This document shows, piece after piece, positions 48,909 through 59,782 of a stretch of 64,000 nucleotides of DNA. The number at the start of each line of letters is the position of its first letter. The first letter of the stretch is position 1. Origin of the DNA: Dryas octopetala. Lineage: Eukaryota > Streptophyta > Magnoliopsida > Rosales > Rosaceae. The notes beneath the pieces were generated by a model, which saw nothing but the letters and a program-made list of their open reading frames with translations, had not been told where the DNA came from and did no database searches. The DNA lies in contig OY992838.1 in assembly GCA_963921425.1 (NCBI GenBank), forward strand, positions 15,190,001-15,254,000. Direction: 5' to 3'. A program made the position numbers and the translations under genes.

Positions 48909-49731
48909 AGGGCTGTTATTTGCATACCTTTTTTTTTCTTTTTGCACACCCCTCCAAAAAAATAAAAAATAAACCCTTAGAAAAAGACTTTATACCCCAT
49001 TTCTTTTTCTTTTTGCACACCCCTCCTGAACAAAAGAAAAGAAAAAAAACAAACACCCCATCCCGATCATGCCGAGCAGCCCACCACTGTCGAAGCCCAC
49101 CACCGCCGGCAACCACCCCACCCCCTCTCTGCCCCTCTCCTCTCTCCCCTTCTCTCTCTTTCTCTCCTTCCCCCTATGCTCTCTCCCTTTCTCTATGTCT
49201 GTCCAGCCCCTGCAATTTTTTTTTTTGAAGATTTTGGCTGTCTGTGGGGCGAGAAGAGAGAGTGAAGGAGAGAAAGAGGAGGGGCTGACTCGGGGGGAGG
49301 CGGCAGGGAGAGAGGAGCCAGAGAGGAGGGGAGGGCTCAGGGCGAGGTGGTCGGGGTGGGGGGAAGAAGAAGAGAAAGGTGCAGGTGGGGGTGGGGGGAA
49401 GAAGAAGAAGAAGAGAAATGGTGCAGGTAGGGGTGGGGGGAAGAAGAAGAAGAAGAAATGGTGCAGGTGGGGGTGGGGGTGGGGGTGGGGGTGGGGGGAA
49501 GAAGAAGAAGAAGAAATGGTGCAGGTGGGGGAAGAAGAAGAAGAAGAAGAAGAAAAAAAAAAAGATGGGGATGGGGTGTGTGTGTACAGGGGGGGATGAG
49601 GTGTGTGGGTGAGGGAAGGAGAAAGAGAGGAAATTAAAGAGGGGCAAGGTGGTCTTTTTCTTTGGATTTTTTTTTTAAAAAAGATGTGCAAAAAGAAAAA
49701 AAAAAAAGGTGTGTAAATAGCAGCCGTAATA
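48909..49731. mobile_element. Small MULE/MITE-like element with GC-rich centre
   Basis: Inverted ends: GGCTGTTATTTGCATACC on the left and, read inward from the right, CGGCTGCTATTTACACACC, each followed by T-rich then CTTTTTGCACA sequence. TAATAAT occurs just outside both ends (about 48901-48907 and 49732-49738) and may be the target duplication. The centre is CT-rich on the left and G-rich on the right and encodes only low-complexity frames. Confidence 0.6.
49372..49570 (+). repeat. G-rich minisatellite with strong G-quadruplex potential
   Basis: Repeated units of GAAGAAGAAG, then ATGGTGCAGGT, then GGGGGTGGGGG. At about 49465-49498 at least five consecutive G5 runs are separated by single T bases. 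Confidence 0.85.
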
Positions 49732-50394
49732 ATTAGTTGTGTCCAATAGAAAAGTATATTCCAATTAAAAGACCATATTTGATCCTGGTCATTAGGCAAA
49801 CTGCAAACATCACTTGAAGAGCCGTACAATAAAACTGTATAAAATTAAAAGATTACATGTCATTTAAACCAAAAAGCCTATTCATATATCAGTGCAAATG
49901 GTTTATGAATCAACCTCAAACAAAACTTTATTAGAAACGGGTAATAAGAGCAAATGGTGATTCTTTTTTTATTTTTTATTTTTTTCTATTTCAACCCCCA
50001 AAAAATTTCCCAAAAAATTAAAACCCAAAGAATAATGATAAAATTACTTTTTGACACAATCATAATCATAAACAAAATTCTTTCACCTTTTAGACACAAT
50101 TAAAAAGAAACAGTTGATGATGAATAAGGTTGCTCTATATCTTTATTCTTTCTCATCATATCTATGTATATTTTCTAGGATATGTAGATAACATATTATA
50201 TGTTATTCATATGGCTAGCTAGTCTTGGCGCTTTATTAATCTTTTCATCTTTGAAAGCAAAATTGGTCTCTACATAAGATTGAGAACTAGTCGTTTAGAT
50301 CTGTATTGTTTTCCTGAGGATCATAGTAGATTTGCACATGCAACATACTACATTATGCAACATACAACATTATGTATATTATGTAAATGATTGT

Positions 50395-50580
50395 AATGAT
50401 AATCGAATGGTTAAATGATTTCTGATTTGATTGATTTTTTGCAAGGTTAATTTTTGAATGGAGACCTAAAATATGAACGGTTTGAGTTATGAGATTACAT
50501 TGTGTAGTGAGCCCAAAATGGTGGTTAATATTGTATTATCTTACTAACCAATTAGCTCTAAAGCATTTTTGTATATATAC
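50395..50580. repeat. Half copy of the inverted-repeat MITE
   Basis: Corresponds to the right arm of 45003-45410: GATTTTTTGCAAGG, GAACGGTTTGAG, TATTATCTTACTAACCA and the terminal TAGCTCTAAAGCATTTTT. The left arm is absent. Confidence 0.55.
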
Positions 50581-50640
50581 ACATATATATATATATGTGC
50601 ATTTGTATACAAGCTAGCTTAGCAAAGTGTGTATACACAC

Positions 50641-51083
50641 TGTTGATGCACAAATTTCCTAAAGTCATCAACGACAATAATCAAAACACAAAACGACAAT
50701 TACACAAGCGAACACAAAGATATATAGTGATTCACCTGATCTCAATGAGATCCACGTTACGTCCGCTTGGTTGTGATTAGAGTTTCACTATGAACAATCA
50801 AAGAATATATAGAGATATTAGAGCCCTAAAGGAGGCATTATAAGTCTCTCCCCAACTAAAAAGGTGGAGGACCTTATTTATAATAGATGATAAGACCCTC
50901 ACCTTTACAATTACTCTAAATGGGTTATAACACATCGATCTAAGGCCCAATTATGATACAAACAATGAGGCTCTATATAATCTAAGACCCAATAAATTCT
51001 AAGGCTCAACATGACACAAAATAGGTATTAACACACACTAATACTTAGGATTCATAATTGAGCTTGATTTAGTATTTCCAACA
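50641..51083. mobile_element. Candidate solo LTR (TGTTG...CAACA)
   Basis: 443 bp starting TGTTGATGCACAAA and ending TATTTCCAACA, with perfect TGTTG/CAACA ends and LTR-like text (GATTCACCTGATCTC, TTAGAGTTTCACTATG). The flanks CACAC and AGAAA do not match, so no target duplication supports it; the call rests on the termini only. Confidence 0.4.
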
Positions 51084-51528
51084 AGAAAGTCACATTAAAC
51101 ACTCATAATTAATAAAATAGTAAGTCTAATGAGTAGTTATATATTAAAAAGTATATAATTAACCAACATCTATATGCATGTACATATATAACAACCGTCA
51201 CAAAGTCAACCAATGTCAATTTGACAATAAATAATTGATAACAACGACTACTCCAAAAATCGTTGTTATATATTTGTGTATAAATTAAAATATCATTTGC
51301 CACATAAAAGTGTCGGTATGATCATAAATATAACAAGTAATACTCATTTTTTTCCTAATCAACTTTAGACTACACCCACCTAGTTTTATCCTTACAATAC
51401 GATGGCCATATAATCTCTTTAAAATACAAAAGTGGAAGAGTTTAGTTACAGACTTAAAGTACATGAGAATCCAGAAGCCCACTGACCCAAAAAAAAAAAA
51501 AAGAACCTAGAAGCCCATATATTAGTAA

Positions 51529-51940
51529 GAGTGAGGCTATGCAGACCACCCTCAGTTGTTGAGTTGACCACCCTAACATATTTTGTCTAATTTTTTTCCT
51601 ATTTTACCCTTTATTGCAAAAAACATGATGAAATCACCCAGATCTATTCAGTGGTTATGTACCGAAACATTCACCAATATTCGGCAGATAAGGGTCAAAT
51701 AAACACAAATATTTTGGCAGATAACTGTCAAATACATTTTTCATTTCTATTTGGTGGTTATCCACCGAATAATCTACCAATGTTCAGTAGATAACTGTCG
51801 AATAACCATAAATATTTTGATAGATAACTGTCGAATGACCCGACGAACAAAATTAAAATTTTTTATTTTAAGGGTAAAATTGAAATTTTAAGATAGAGTA
51901 GTTAACTTAGCAGTTTAGAGTGGTCGGAATAGCACTGGCC
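51529..51940. mobile_element. MULE-type MITE with perfect 9-bp target duplication
   Basis: 412 bp flanked by TATTAGTAA at 51520-51528 and 51941-51949. The left terminus GAGGCTATGCAGACCACC pairs imperfectly with the complement of the right end, AGTGCTATTCCGACCAC. The interior has repeats of ATAACTGTCGAAT. No ORF. Confidence 0.75.
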
Positions 51941-52005
51941 TATTAGTAATTAGCATAGTTGGGCCGCACTATAGTCCAACCCATCCTTCCTCTGCCATAT
52001 ATTAT

Positions 52006-52145
52006 GGAGTCCATTTTTGCTCACCACAAAAAAGTGGTGGTGAGCATTACCATTATCATAGATGGGTGACATGTGTCTCCACAGCCATGATTATCACACA
52101 TCCATGATGGTGGTGATGCTCACCGTGGAGAGCAAAAATGAATCC
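52006..52145. mobile_element. 140-bp hAT-type MITE with perfect 8-bp target duplication
   Basis: Flanked by TATATTAT at 51998-52005 and 52146-52153. The two halves are imperfect reverse complements (CATTTTTGCTCACCAC on the left, GTGGAGAGCAAAAATG on the right), giving one hairpin. Confidence 0.8.
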
Positions 52146-52282
52146 TATATTATGTCCAATCCCACCCATCATTCTCCTATTTCTTTTCCCCTTTCATGAT
52201 TAATGATATTGATATCCACACTCCTTACAGAAGGCTATCCGTGAGTGCAAAATAGCATTGTTATCACTACAAGAAAAATGTC

Positions 52283-52840
52283 GATAGATATCAGTCGTGG
52301 ACTGATATCTATTTGGGTAGCCGTCTGATATAGCGCGTCGTGATATCTAATGTATGGTATTTTAGATATCAGTTTTAAACTGATATGTAAACATTGTTTA
52401 TTATATCATTTTTCTTTTTCAACCTGATATCCTAAATACAAAATGAATATCCAATTTGATATTATTTCTGATATCTATAAAATCCAAGTACCAACAGGAT
52501 TGGTCAATAGATATCGTATTGGATACTAATACTGACATATAACTCGATATCAATATCAGGTTTGAGGTAGAATATGATATAAAACTATAGTATCAATATC
52601 AGGTCTATAGTAGAATCTGATATATATAATCTTGATATCAATATCAGGTATGGAATAGATCCTGATATCTAAATATTGTTTTTATATCAGATCTGAGAAA
52701 GAACCTGATATCAAAGCGTTAAAAAATATCAATTATTAGTCCAAAACTGATATCAAAACATCCTTTAGACCAGTTGTTATGTACATTATATATCAGTTTT
52801 TTTTCACCTAAAAAGGATATCAATACATAAATTTGAGCCA
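52283..52840. repeat. Left subterminal GATATCAG array
   Basis: More than 20 copies of TGATATC/GATATCAG-type hexa- to octamers in both orientations. The right end (58260-58515) mirrors it. These are the presumed transposase-binding repeats of this CACTA family and differ from the GGGCGACGAA type of the element at 1530. Confidence 0.8.
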
Positions 52841-53277
52841 GTAAATTGAAATGGCCAGAAATTTATGCAGACACAAAATCTTTCATTCTCATTCCATATA
52901 TATATTTCAATAATTACCAATAACAATATTCAAAGCTGCCCCAAAAGGTTTACAGTACAAATATCTAATAAGATAACCAAAACATGCTTGTGAAGACCTT
53001 TACAAAACCAAAACACAAGTTGTAATATACCAAATTAAAGCTGCCCACATGTACAAAATATTAGCATGGCAGCACCTAGGCTAATTAATCTGCAAATCAG
53101 CACTATGTCTCTAGCTAGCTAGTTCTAACTTTTGCCACCATTTACAAAATATTGGCATGGCAGCATGTATTCTAATTAAAAGCACCAATCTTCAATCTTC
53201 TTCCATGCTTTGCAAAATATGAACATGCTCGACAGCAAATTCTATCCACAAAAAAGGCAAACGTACACCACCTACCA

Positions 53278-53560
53278 ACTTGTCGGTCTCAAGATAATTG
53301 AAGTTCACAAATCTCCCCATTCCACCCGCACCTCATCTATTTGATCTTGTGTGTATCCGCTTCGCTTGATCTTCAGATTGGACCACTGAAAACATCAAAG
53401 GAATATATATTCTCAAATTTAACCACAAATTCATTGATCTCACAAGTCCTATATACTGACTACATGCATGCCTTATTCATCTCAATTTTCAACTAAACAT
53501 GCATAAAGAATAAATAAGGTTGCCTTTACTCCAGCTGCAGTTTGGACCAATTGGTAACCT
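53278..53560 (-). other. Coding-like fragments of unknown origin inside the CACTA element
   Basis: On minus, 53390-53320 reads WSNLKIKRSGYTQDQIDEV then RVEWGDL and a stop after a splice-acceptor-like TTTTCAG. A second piece near 53558-53530 reads VTNWSKLQLE then a stop. They may be the end of a captured or transposon gene. No family recognised. Confidence 0.3.
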
Positions 53561-53599
53561 GAACTTAATTAAAAGGGCACAAAGATGCAGTTTCTTCAA

Positions 53600-56459
53600 G
53601 TTGAACTTAGTCAAAAATTTGGGCAGTACGTATACATTACTTAATGAACCACTTAAAAGGACAAAAGGCATATCAGATTAGATTCAATTGCATTACACTT
53701 CATACTCCAAGTATTCAATCCAAATGTATGAACAACATAAAGGCAATACAATCTTGGGCCATGCAGCTGGTTCAAGTATCCAAAATCATAGATTAATTGA
53801 CAAAACCACACAAGGTTAACAGAGACATGGGCCATGTTTTTTATGACATCTAATATAGCACTTACACTTGTGATTTAGTAATAATTTGGAAAACTATCAA
53901 TCTGTTAGTAGATTTGCTTTGTTATTACACATACAAAAGAGCATTGATCTAATGAAAACCTAAATTTCTACAAGCCACTTTCATAAAAAAGTGATAAGGC
54001 CCTCTAATTCTTCACAGGACAACTCCATAGATTACCCATGAAAAGAAGAGAAGCAGCAACAAAAAGAACATTAAAGGTTGCAGTAATGCACTACCAACTA
54101 ATACTGACACACATGTGTCTCCGCGTGTGGTGTGTACATTTCAAAGGTTAACATACTTTAATGGCTACCTTCAGCCCCTTCTTTGCTGTTATTGAGTATA
54201 CGGGTCAGAACCAATCAAATATTTTAAGTGCAAATCACTAGCAGCAGCGAGAAAAAAATGCAAACCACAGCAACAACTGCACAAAAAAATCAAGTGAATG
54301 TATATGAAATTAAATTAGAAGCATACCACTCCAGTTTCATGGTTAACACAAGTCATGTTAATCCGTTAATAAAAACGAACACTGGGTGGCTTCTCTGGGT
54401 AATCTTTATCACAGAACAGCTTCAACTGATCCAACCTTCATGTACAGTCTGGAGAAAAGAAAAAAACATTTGTTGCATTAGACAAAAATCAAATGCAATA
54501 GGCGAATAACATTTAAATAACTTAATAGAAGCTTAATACATTTGAGAATATGATGACTAAACAACAAAATAATGCCTATCCTATCAAGGGGGAGAGAAGA
54601 ATGAATTAACGTCCTAAAAGATTCTATGAGGGGGAAAAATCAACATGTTATGATGGGATAACCCCAAAAGATTCCTGTTAAATTTGAAAAGTTGGAAGAC
54701 CGAAAGCTTCTCCATTTTACTCAAGAGATTTTAGAGCCCAAGTCAAATCCTCGCTCCACAGGTAAATCCCCTGCACTTCCCAAAATAGATAATTGAAAAA
54801 AAAAAAAAAAAGGACTGAACAAGTAGCAGAAATTTGTATGCATGTGCAAGGAACTTACATCACTTATGAAAGATGAGTAAATATTTAAAGTAAAGGTACA
54901 AGATGATGCATACTTCAGCATTTGCTAAAAGATGAGCAAATATTAGTTAGCTCAGCCCATGCTGAACACTAAAGCAATGATACCTATGTGTGTATTTGCA
55001 GGTGCCATATATGCATGTGCAAATGGGTGTCCAATCCAAAATCTAAGCCCTTCATTAAGCTTTAAGCCATCTATCAAGCTACCAAGAACCACGTGGACTT
55101 GACTCTGGACTCCACAAGAGGTGGTGTGGATTTGATTGGTTCTGACCCCTATACTCAGTAACACTAACAACAATATTTTAAGTCTAGCTAGTGTATGACA
55201 TGGGCGTGTGGTGAATGCTAATGCAGATATTCTCATCCCATCTGACAACAGTAATTTTGTGTTGTTCAATTTCATTAATAATGCAGAAACAAACCATTTC
55301 CATTATAAAGAAAGCCAAACGCCATATATAGGAATTCATATGCAAATCTACATATCATAGATAATACATATATAAAAAAAAAAAAAAAGTTAAAGCACAC
55401 AAATGATAAACCATTCACATGCAAAGGGAGTAGCTAAATTAGAATGCTAAATTAAGCAACTAAGTATGACCAAGCAATAAGGAAATTAGAATGCTAAATT
55501 AAGTCCACATGTATCCTCTAATAAAACTAAGTATGACCAACTTATCAAGAAGCTACACGAATTAAGAAGAGATTCAGCAGCAGAAAAATTAAAGAGCAAA
55601 AGGCATACTGAATCAAACATTCAACAAGACATTGTAGGCCTGCTGAAAGGCTTTGAATTAACATTCATGTTCAAAAATATGCAAGAAAGAGAACATATCA
55701 GAAACAGAGATAGACTCTCATTTCCAAAAGTGCCAACTAGTAATTAAGTATACTGTATACCCAATAGCTAGAAAAACTTACAATATAATTCTTCTTGTTC
55801 TTGTGCAGAGTTCTAGCTAATAACGCAAACTAGCTTATGCCTTGTCCATCATATAACCTTGTAAATAAAGGCAAAAATACATGAATTGACATAGAAATAG
55901 ACATACATGAAACTAAGAACACTCAAGATTACTATCCTACATTTATCTTAAATATTCTACACAGCTTGGTTTTACCTTCCTTTTTTCATAATTTTATAAT
56001 GCAGCTTCATTTGCACAACATTGACTTAAAAAGACTAGGGGCCGCATGGCATTGTTTTCCAATAGAATACAACAGTGCCAATAGAACTACTGAACACATA
56101 GAAGCCTAGAAGACTTTTGTTAGACACTCCATCAAGAAACTAGTCTGAGAATAAACACTTTGGACTTATGCCAAACCTATATACATGTCAAGCCATGAGA
56201 AACCAAAACCTCACACACATTATATCCCATTAGAGAGAACAAAATAAACCAAATACAGGGTATATAATTGTACCTTAGCAATGCCTCAAGAACATCAACC
56301 CTCAAGATTATTTGATTTCCTTGTTGTAAACACTATTAAATTAATGTTAAACCAACCTGATCAGACTAAGGCAATTAATCGCAAAGGAGAACCATGTTTC
56401 TAGTCTCTAGATATACGAAGAGAAAAAAAAATGAATGGAAAATTGGAAAGCTTTTATAC
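53600..56459. other. Non-coding interior of the CACTA element
   Basis: AT-rich, with no supported exon. TATGACCAA-type duplications of about 60 bp occur near 55440-55540. The missing terminal COX15 exon(s) would be expected here on the minus strand but were not found. Confidence 0.5.
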
Positions 56460-57747
56460 CTGAAGGCCAGCCATGCCAACAGTAGCTCCAATCAAAGATC
56501 GAACTGCAGGATGTATGTCAAACTTCTTTGTTGACCACCACAAAGTGCCAATTGAACATAAAGTTGCAGTGGCAAGGATCCGATGGTCAAGCTACAAATA
56601 GGGAAATATAGATGTGAAGCTATGAATTATAAAATGCTAATATAGTAATATATATACATTTCATCTTCAAGAAGCCAATACAGTATATAAGACATAGGAA
56701 TTCCAAAATTTTAAAAAGCATAGTCACCTAAAGAAAATATAAGCTCAGGGGCTAAATTATGTGCCCAAAGGTAATGATTTGATGACAATTAATATATTCA
56801 ACAGTTTTGTTAGCGAAGGAAAAACTTGAAATAATACCTCTTCCCAATTGTTCACTTCTTTTTATTGTAATATTTTAACTTTTCTTATTATTATAAAAGC
56901 AACCTTAGTGCTAACATATAGCAATGTTAAGATTCTAATCGCTAGAATATAATCTTTGGTCAGTGAAGATACCTGCACAGTAGATGTATTCTCAAAAAAG
57001 TTCCGGATTAGTGGCTTCATGTCAAAAACATCCTCGGGGATCCATGTGTCCCCCATCTTTGGAAAAGTATTATAAGCATGCCCCTGGAAATCCACATATA
57101 AGCATATTTATAATAAATTACTCAGCAAAAACCACATATCATCCATTTAGTTAAATGTAAAAGGCAAGAAAACAAATTGTGAATTACATACAGCATCATT
57201 TCCTGCAACAAATGCTCCTGAGATAGCAGTAATTCCGACAAGTAAGCTTACAGGAAGAGCAAGTCTCTTCACTTTTGCTGCCCCACGAACCCAAGCTACC
57301 GATTCAGCAGGTGGTTCAGGCATGACAACAGAAAGACCAGTCCATAAAAGGCCACAGTATATAGCAAAGGCTGAAGTAAGATGAGCTGCAAGACGGTATG
57401 GGCTTACTCTTGGCTGAGCATATTCAGATGCTGGCTCCTGTGGGAAATGAAATTATTTCAAACACCCATAAAAGTTTTATAAATTTCAATGCAAACCAGC
57501 ACAAAGGAAACCATATCTAACCTCTAAACCACTTTTAACCATCCACCAGCCAATTAGACCCTGCCCAGCACCAAGGCCAAAAAGTGCAGAGAGTCTCAGT
57601 CCAAGTTGTAAGGTAATATATCCCTTATGAAGAAAATATGAGAATGGCAAAGCAAACATAATACCCAATGCCCTTCCCCACATACGATGTGCATATTCCA
57701 TCCAATAGATAAATTTGAAATCTTCAATACTCATCCCTCGATTTACA
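56460..57747 (-). pseudogene. COX15: Captured COX15 (heme A synthase) fragment, four in-frame exons
   Basis: Minus-strand exons 57747-57522, 57437-57192, 57083-56973 and 56591-56460 keep GT-AG sites and join in frame to 238 codons without a stop. Landmarks: VNRGMSIEDFKFIYWMEYA, EYAHRMWGRALG, GLGAGQGLIGWWMVKSGLE, SEYAQPRVSPYRLAAHL, GAFVAGNDAGHAYNTFPKM, ENTSTVQLDHRIL, HPAVRSLIGATVGMAGLQ. COX15 converts heme O to heme A in the mitochondrial inner membrane. Three conserved His (EYAHR, AAHL, LDHR) remain. The N-terminal targeting region and the last part with the fourth His are missing, so it cannot be a working enzyme. It lies inside a CACTA transposon, which explains the truncation. Confidence 0.9.
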
Positions 57748-57849
57748 CTGCAAGAGATCAAAAACCAGGTAACATCATGAATTAGAAGAAATCTTCAATA
57801 CTCATCCCTTTAAATTGAAGAAATTTAGAAACCTAAACTAACAGAATTA

Positions 57850-58200
57850 GAAGACAGAGAATGGAAACCCACATACTTTTCGAACCTCCAATCGACGCCG
57901 CAACCCAAAGTCGGAGAAGGGGTGATGCTTCACGAGCGACCAAGGCAATGGCCGCCACTGGCGACTGGGTAGATCGAGCGAGCAGATTAGGGAGGCGTAC
58001 GCGGGGGCGTGTCTGAGCTTTGAGAGACTCAGAGTGAGATCGAGTCTGAAACGATGGATCGCTGGAAATGGGTTTGACACATTTAGGGTTCGAATCGGGT
58101 CCTTGGCTGGGTGTTGGAGGAGACGGAGACCAGAGGGAGAAGGGGCAGGAGGAGGAGGCGACGGCGAGAGAGAGAGAGAGAGAAGTGAGCTAGACCTAGG
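57850..58200 (-). other. Captured leader-like segment upstream of the COX15 exons
   Basis: GC-rich on an AT-rich background. On minus it starts with a CT microsatellite, has CCTCCTCCTCCTGCCCC, and ends GGTTCGAAAA followed by the donor-like GTATGTGG at about 57876. It could splice to the COX15 acceptor at 57748 and act as a first exon. No long ORF starts from an ATG. A phrase GAAATCTTCAATACTCATCC occurs both here (57788) and in the first COX15 exon (57717). Confidence 0.45.
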
Positions 58201-58533
58201 TTTTTAATTTTTAGTATATCTGTATATGTCTAAGTGTTGGGACTTGGGAGTAGGACAAAAAAATTTAAGTCAGATAAAACACATTACATATCAGTGTTAG
58301 GATAAAAAAATTATAAGTGTTGTTTTAAGATATCAGTTAACAATTTATACTGATGTCTTTATAAGTTCTTAGAAAAATGACAATATTATATATCAGTTGA
58401 AAAAAACCATGTGATATCTAATAAAGTTTAGAAATCAGTTAAAAAATTATCTGATATTATAATTTTTATAATATCAGTCACATTCAAATCTGATATAAAA
58501 TGGGTGATATCTATTGACATTTTTCTTGTAGTG

Positions 58534-59773
58534 TATATATTTGTATTCTCCCAAAGAAGTGCAAGAAGCTTTTTATAAGATAATGCAAATAAGACTTCCT
58601 TTCATAAAATATTTATTCCAAAATCTCTCAATTATGGTCGATCTACATCTAAAATGGCCTTTTTGGTCCATTTTTAGTATTTATTTTCAATCAATAAGTT
58701 TAACATCTTATGAGAGTAGATAAAGCATATATTATGAAATCTATTTCATGATTGTTATAGATCGCTAGCTAGAAGAGTAAAAGAGGGGCCATGCCTTATG
58801 CCTTGGTTAATTAGGTTTTGTGTCTCATTCAATATTTCAATTACTTGCATAAAGGGGAAATTCCAACGTTTCCATCCCGGACACTAAAGAGTGAGCAGGG
58901 TGTCTCCAGCCCTGGCCATGAATGGAAATGTTAGCAATATTTAAATACATAGACACCATTTTTTTGTAAGTTGATTTTCAAGTATGAATTCCCTCCATGA
59001 ATGTAACACGTGACAAAACTCATGAAAATTGATGACAAAGAAACTTTTTGAAAAAAAAATGGTATATGATGCACATAGGGATGAAAATATTCAGAAGTTA
59101 TTTTGATAATTTAAAAGACAATTAGAATAAATGAAATTGCAAGAAGTTTTAGATTTGAAATGGAATCAAAGTATGTGTATCATTGTGGTGGGTTAGGTTT
59201 GTGTCTCATGCCTTGTGTGGAAAGGGAAAACTGAGTGTTTCCAACCTTGGTTGTAAAGGGGATTAGTGACTTGATAGAGTGATCCCATTCTAGTGCGAAA
59301 TGTTAGTGTTAGCAGACTCTCACATCCCTTATATATATATACTTTTGGATATGCAATATTTGAACATAGACACCATCTATTTGTAAGTCGGTTTTCAAGA
59401 ATGACTTCCACCCATATGGACTTAAAACCCATAAATTAACACAAGATCGACTCGAGAGATTTGATGACAACCAATCAGGAAATTTTGAGATGTACGTATG
59501 ATACACATAGGGAGAAGAAAATTAAAAGAGTTTATATATCATGACCATTTGATCATCACATGGATGAAAAATTATAATAAATGATTGCAAGTTGGCATTT
59601 AAAGATGAGTTTTACCCAACAATTGTTAGAGTAGCCCAGTTGGAAGTCTGATTATCAAACGGGTAAATTATTTTTGATTTAGCTAATTTTTTGCAAAGTT
59701 AATATTTCAATAAAGATCTAAAATATAGATGGTTTCAATCATTGAAATATAATATGGATTGGGCCACAAGAGA
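58534..59773. other. Non-coding AT-rich spacer
   Basis: No gene seen. It contains a duplication: 58800-59050 and 59190-59480 share TGTGTCTCAT, AACATAGACACCAT-like and TTGATGACAA phrases in the same order, indicating an old local duplication of about 250-300 bp. A weak relative of the inverted-repeat family lies at about 59640-59760. Confidence 0.5.
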
Positions 59774-59782
59774 AATCCCTTA

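Larger units (their letters stand above)
52265..58533. mobile_element. Complete Pack-CACTA transposon carrying captured COX15 exons
   Basis: 6269 bp. Left terminus CACTACAAGAAAAATGTC; the right terminus is its exact complement, and the match extends to 29 bp with one mismatch. Flanked by the 3-bp target duplication TAT (52262-52264, 58534-58536), diagnostic of CACTA elements. Subterminal regions are packed with GATATCAG / CTGATATC motifs (about 52283-52840 and 58260-58515). No TNPD/TNPA transposase is recognisable. The middle holds a spliced fragment of the mitochondrial heme A synthase gene COX15 and a leader-like segment. It must depend on a related autonomous element with the same termini. 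Confidence 0.92.

Noticed and set aside
48990..49829. Minus-strand frame of 279 aa and plus frame of 176 aa
   Set aside because: Composed of Phe/Ser/Pro or Gly/Lys/Glu low-complexity runs from the G-rich repeat and poly-T tracts within a small transposon.
56460..57747. A genuine functional COX15 gene
   Set aside because: N-terminal and C-terminal exons, including the fourth conserved His, are missing and the block lies inside a transposon with intact ends.
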